Origin: JAKAFX01 sp043196285
GTDB lineage: Archaea > Thermoplasmatota > Thermoplasmata > Thermoplasmatales > Thermoplasmataceae
NCBI GenBank assembly: GCA_043196285.1
Contig: JBBYJL010000026.1
Location: 1 to 16,533, forward strand
Direction: 5' to 3'
Length of the DNA stretch: 16,533 nucleotides
The notes beneath the pieces are model-generated. The model did no database searches. It had not been told where the DNA came from and worked only from the letters and a program-made list of their open reading frames with translations. Below, in pieces: positions 14,575-16,533 of the stretch (positions within the stretch are counted from its first letter, which is position 1; every line of letters starts with the position of its first letter). Both the position numbers and the translations under genes were made by a program.

Positions 14575-14590
14575 AGATAAATTTTTATCT
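14575..14590 (-). promoter_or_regulatory. TATA region of the pcc1-pfdB-mptA operon inside a near-palindrome
   Basis: AGATAAATTTTTATCT is a near-perfect inverted repeat (one mismatch pair at the centre) centred about 29 nt before the TTG start of pcc1. On the minus strand it supplies AAATTTAT as TATA box, giving an almost leaderless mRNA. The symmetry could be a regulator site or simply an AT-rich box. Confidence 0.45.
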
Positions 14591-14610
14591 GATCTCATTT
14601 TTCAGACAAA

Positions 14611-14619
14611 ATTTAAGTT
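14611..14619 (+). promoter_or_regulatory. TATA box of tRNA-Arg
   Basis: ATTTAAGTT is centred 25 nt before the first base of the tRNA at 14640. It lies back to back with the pcc1 promoter. Confidence 0.5.
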
Positions 14620-14639
14620 ATGCTGAGAATACAGTGAGA

Positions 14640-14714
14640 GGGTCCGTGGCCTAGTTTGGATAAGGCACCGTCCTTCTAAGTCGGTGATCGTGGGTCCGAA
14701 TCCCACCGGGCCCG
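14640..14714 (+). tRNA. tRNA-Arg (anticodon UCU), no intron, CCA not encoded
   Basis: The 75-nt cloverleaf folds fully. The acceptor is GGGTCCG with CGGGCCC (one G-U pair). The D stem is GCCT/AGGC with loop AGTTTGGATA. The anticodon loop is CTTCTAA, giving UCU (codon AGA). The variable loop is TGATC and the T stem is GTGGG/CCCAC. The discriminator is G73. Two features are odd: T30 and T40 oppose each other in the anticodon stem (CCGTC/GTCGG), and the T loop reads TCCGAAT, so position 55 is C where nearly all tRNAs have U (pseudouridine). Identity is clear from anticodon and overall sequence; whether it is fully functional is open. Confidence 0.93.
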
Positions 14715-14736
14715 TTTAAGTGGAGGGGGATATATA

Positions 14737-14741
14737 TTTTT
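14737..14741 (+). terminator. T-run after tRNA-Arg
   Basis: ATATATTTTTAAG follows the tRNA by about 20 nt and offers a T5 stop for the tRNA transcript. Confidence 0.35.
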
Positions 14742-14776
14742 AAGCAGCACGAGAAATACGAAAGGGCCAAAATAAT

Positions 14777-14784
14777 TTTATATA
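14777..14784 (+). promoter_or_regulatory. TATA box of the double-HTH regulator gene
   Basis: TTTATATA (within TTTTATATAAC) is centred about 21-23 nt before the ATG at 14801, consistent with a leaderless or nearly leaderless mRNA. Confidence 0.55.
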
Positions 14785-14800
14785 ACTCACAGTTAAACTC

Positions 14801-15871
14801 ATGTTGCATGCTCTCGACATAGAAATTATTAGAAACTTGCAATGGCCCAACGATAATATTATCTCCGACAGGGAAAATATAACTAGATACAAGCGCCCAT
14901 CTTCATTCTGGATAAGTACTCAACTCGTGGAAAAATCAAGAAAGGGAATGATCAGAGGTATTGATAAATTAACAAGGGGTCAGGTAATAAAAAGATGGGA
15001 CATTGTGTCTCAGGCAATGAGACTTAGGACGGTAATTGATCCAAATATAGTGGGGATGCAAAGGTCATCAGCAATCTTCAAGGGGTCACTTCCCGATATC
15101 GATCCTTTATCAATTATTGATAGCTTCCCTGACAACATAGACACTTTTCACGAGGGTCTTGTACTGAATCCTGGTGGAATCCTTGAATCCGGGGTAAGTA
15201 TAGACATTTTTCATAAAGACGAAAAGGAACTTTCCAGCATTATTTCTGACTTAACTGCTATAAACCCCACATTCAAATTGCAATCAGTGTCTAAATATTC
15301 AGGTATTTTTAACTCAGACAAAGGTGATTATAAGAGACTCAAAAGCTATGATGGATCGCTGAGAAAAGGTATCGTATCTGTAATGACCGAACTGATCAAG
15401 AATCCTGTGGTAAAGATCAACGAAATGTCATCTATCATTAATCTCTCAAGATTGTCAATAAAAAAGATTTATGCGGACATTATCTCCAGTGGGGCAATAA
15501 TATTTGAACCAACAATGACGGGAAAATGGATCGGTGAAGGAATATCTGCAATTGTGTTTTTCTCTGTTCCCGAGAAAGAAAAGAGGTCACTTGATTCATT
15601 CCTTGTCAACGAGAGTATCGTAGGGGAGAGGTTTCTCTTAAAGCGCATTTATCTTAAGAATTCTCTTGGTTATCTTTGCTGGGTTAATGATTTCTATGAC
15701 GCAGTTCAGTTTCAGGAAGCAATATTGGAAAAATGCGGCAGGTTTAGGCCAACTATTATCTTGTTCTCCAAATCTACCACAAACATGAAGGCTTCCATAA
15801 ACCTGCTTGAGAATAATTCGAACTCTATCAGCATAATTGAAGATAGTGAACAGGATCAATCGAGTGGATGA
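14801..15871 (+). CDS. putative transcriptional regulator with two winged-helix/effector halves
   Basis: I do not recognise a named family, but the 356 residues look like a tandem arrangement. An N-terminal winged-helix-like segment begins ALDIEIIRNLQ (4-14) and continues to about residue 75. An alpha/beta region with alternating strands follows (about 88-170, from RSSAIFKGSLPDIDPLSIID to a SIDIFHKDEKELSSIISDL segment). A second, clearer helix-turn-helix lies at about 186-240 (LRKGIVSVMTELIKNPVVKI, then EMSSIINLSRLSIKKIYADI and a GAIIFEP wing), and a second alpha/beta region at about 250-340. This is like Lrp/AsnC-type proteins doubled in one chain. The C-terminal 15 residues are acidic and Ser-rich. 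It is monocistronic, between tRNA-Arg and alaS; targets are unknown. Confidence 0.6.
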   Translation: MLHALDIEIIRNLQWPNDNIISDRENITRYKRPSSFWISTQLVEKSRKGMIRGIDKLTRGQVIKRWDIVSQAMRLRTVIDPNIVGMQRSSAIFKGSLPDIDPLSIIDSFPDNIDTFHEGLVLNPGGILESGVSIDIFHKDEKELSSIISDLTAINPTFKLQSVSKYSGIFNSDKGDYKRLKSYDGSLRKGIVSVMTELIKNPVVKINEMSSIINLSRLSIKKIYADIISSGAIIFEPTMTGKWIGEGISAIVFFSVPEKEKRSLDSFLVNESIVGERFLLKRIYLKNSLGYLCWVNDFYDAVQFQEAILEKCGRFRPTIILFSKSTTNMKASINLLENNSNSISIIEDSEQDQSSG

Positions 15872-15927
15872 TCATGTCTTCACGGGATCGAAGCTGCATT
15901 CTTATTAGGGAAATGATCAGAATCGAA

Positions 15928-15937
15928 CTTTTTATAC
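15928..15937 (+). promoter_or_regulatory. TATA box of alaS
   Basis: CTTTTTATAC is centred about 56 nt before the alaS ATG, implying a leader of roughly 28 nt. The 117-base gap 15872-15988 contains nothing else I recognise. Confidence 0.4.
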
Positions 15938-15988
15938 ATTGATAAATAAAGATTAATTACCGTACGACATCCCTTCTACTAATTGAGT

Positions 15989-16533
15989 ATGAATAATCAG
16001 GGACCCCTTGATCTGAATATATTCCATGAACTTGGACTTACAAGAAAGAAGTGTCCATCATGTGGAAATTATTTCTGGACATCAGACCTACAAAGGGAAA
16101 AATGTGGGGATCCACCCTGTGGCACATATATGTTCATTGGGAAATCTCCTACAAGTGTACACCTCAATGTGAAAGAAATGAGGGACCTCTTCATAAGTTT
16201 CTTCAAAAAGGATCACCACTTCGTAGAACCTTATCCTGTTGTTCCAAGGTGGAGAGAAGATGTACTTCTCGTTAATGCTTCTATATATGATTTCCAGCCT
16301 CACGTAACATCTGGCATCGTGAAGCCCCCAGGAAATCCTCTTGTCATGTCACAGCCATGCATCCGAATGAATGATGTGGACAAAGTAGGGGTAACCGGAA
16401 GGCATCTCACAAGTTTCGAAATGCTCTGTCACGATTCTTTCAACTATGAAAATCAGCAGGTTTACTGGAACAATGAGACCGTTTCGCTTTGTAACAGGTT
16501 TTTGAGAGAGAAACTGGGTGTAATGCAAAATGA
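15989..16533 (+). CDS. alaS: alanyl-tRNA synthetase, N-terminal part (runs off the window)
   Basis: The frame from the ATG at 15989 is open to the window end, giving 181 codons of a protein normally near 900 residues. It is the archaeal form. A zinc-ribbon-like insertion near the start has four cysteines (KKCPSCGNYFW at about 21-31, then EKCGDPPCGTY at about 37-47). The class II aminoacylation core follows: FFKKDHHFVEPYPVVPRWRE, a motif 2-type stretch with VTSGIVKPPGNPLVMSQPCI and RMNDVD, then GRHLTSFEMLCHDSFNY. The enzyme charges tRNA-Ala in the cytoplasm. There is no strong ribosome binding site. It is on the same strand as the regulator gene but separated from it by its own promoter. Confidence 0.95.
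   Translation, partial: MNNQGPLDLNIFHELGLTRKKCPSCGNYFWTSDLQREKCGDPPCGTYMFIGKSPTSVHLNVKEMRDLFISFFKKDHHFVEPYPVVPRWREDVLLVNASIYDFQPHVTSGIVKPPGNPLVMSQPCIRMNDVDKVGVTGRHLTSFEMLCHDSFNYENQQVYWNNETVSLCNRFLREKLGVMQN

Noticed and set aside
14651..14842. Minus-strand ORF of 63 codons ending in a GPGGIRTHDHRLRR-type sequence
   Set aside because: That peptide is the well-known artefact of translating the reverse strand of a tRNA gene; the start of the ORF also overlaps the regulator gene.
16051..16303. ORFs of 74 and 71 codons near the right edge
   Set aside because: They overlap the conserved aminoacylation core of alaS in other frames; the alaS frame stays open to the window end.
1..16533. CRISPR array, toxin-antitoxin pair, prophage or defence island
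   Set aside because: I saw no regularly spaced repeats and no genes of these classes; apart from the IS remnant the genes are metabolic, transport or information-processing.

Overview
This window looks like chromosomal DNA from a thermoacidophilic euryarchaeon, most likely of the Thermoplasmata/Thermoplasmatales. Archaeal markers include a 7S SRP RNA, the archaeal-type riboflavin synthase RibC and FAD synthase RibL, a type IV GTP cyclohydrolase (MptA), prefoldin beta, the KEOPS subunit Pcc1, an archaeal-type alanyl-tRNA synthetase and an indolepyruvate:ferredoxin oxidoreductase. Several genes have a TATA box about 25-30 nt before the start codon (leaderless transcription). Others, inside operons, have GGAGGTGA-like ribosome binding sites. 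The order-level assignment is inference; I could not search a database.

Layout. 1-740 is the decayed 5' part of an ISL3-family transposase gene (minus strand), carrying a frameshift and an in-frame stop. 764-1561 (minus) is a zinc-ribbon multi-pass membrane protein. 1829-3085 (plus) is an MFS transporter. 3086-3509 has no intact gene and appears to hold gene debris, including a short relic of a GNAT acetyltransferase. 4121-5992 and 3510-4124 (minus) are the iorA-iorB pair for fermentation of aromatic amino acids. 8954-6114 (minus) is a complete three-gene ABC importer of the BtuFCD/FecBCD type (iron-siderophore, heme or cobamide): binding protein, permease, ATPase. 9051-9353 (plus) is the SRP RNA, followed after only 20 nt by an HD-domain phosphohydrolase. 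10520-10975 (minus) is a RimI-like acetyltransferase.

11066-13069 (plus) is a compact riboflavin/FAD operon, ribB-ribL-ribC-ribH: DHBP synthase, FAD synthase, riboflavin synthase and lumazine synthase. It covers the four-carbon branch, the two final ring-forming steps and FAD adenylylation. The GTP-opening enzymes, the reductase and the riboflavin kinase must lie elsewhere. Convergent with it (14554-13047, minus) is a tightly coupled pcc1-pfdB-mptA operon that joins tRNA t6A modification, protein folding and pterin synthesis. Then come tRNA-Arg(UCU), a double winged-helix regulator and the start of alaS, which runs off the right edge.

Most of the window is ordinary housekeeping sequence. I see no CRISPR array, defence island or clearly novel multi-gene system. 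The points most worth a second look are the tRNA-Arg with C at position 55 and a U-U mismatch in the anticodon stem, the MptA variant lacking the usual histidine-containing HMSR-like segment, the HD gene sitting directly behind the SRP RNA without an obvious promoter of its own, the tandem-duplicated HTH regulator beside the tRNA, and the genomic debris around 1-740 and 3086-3509.
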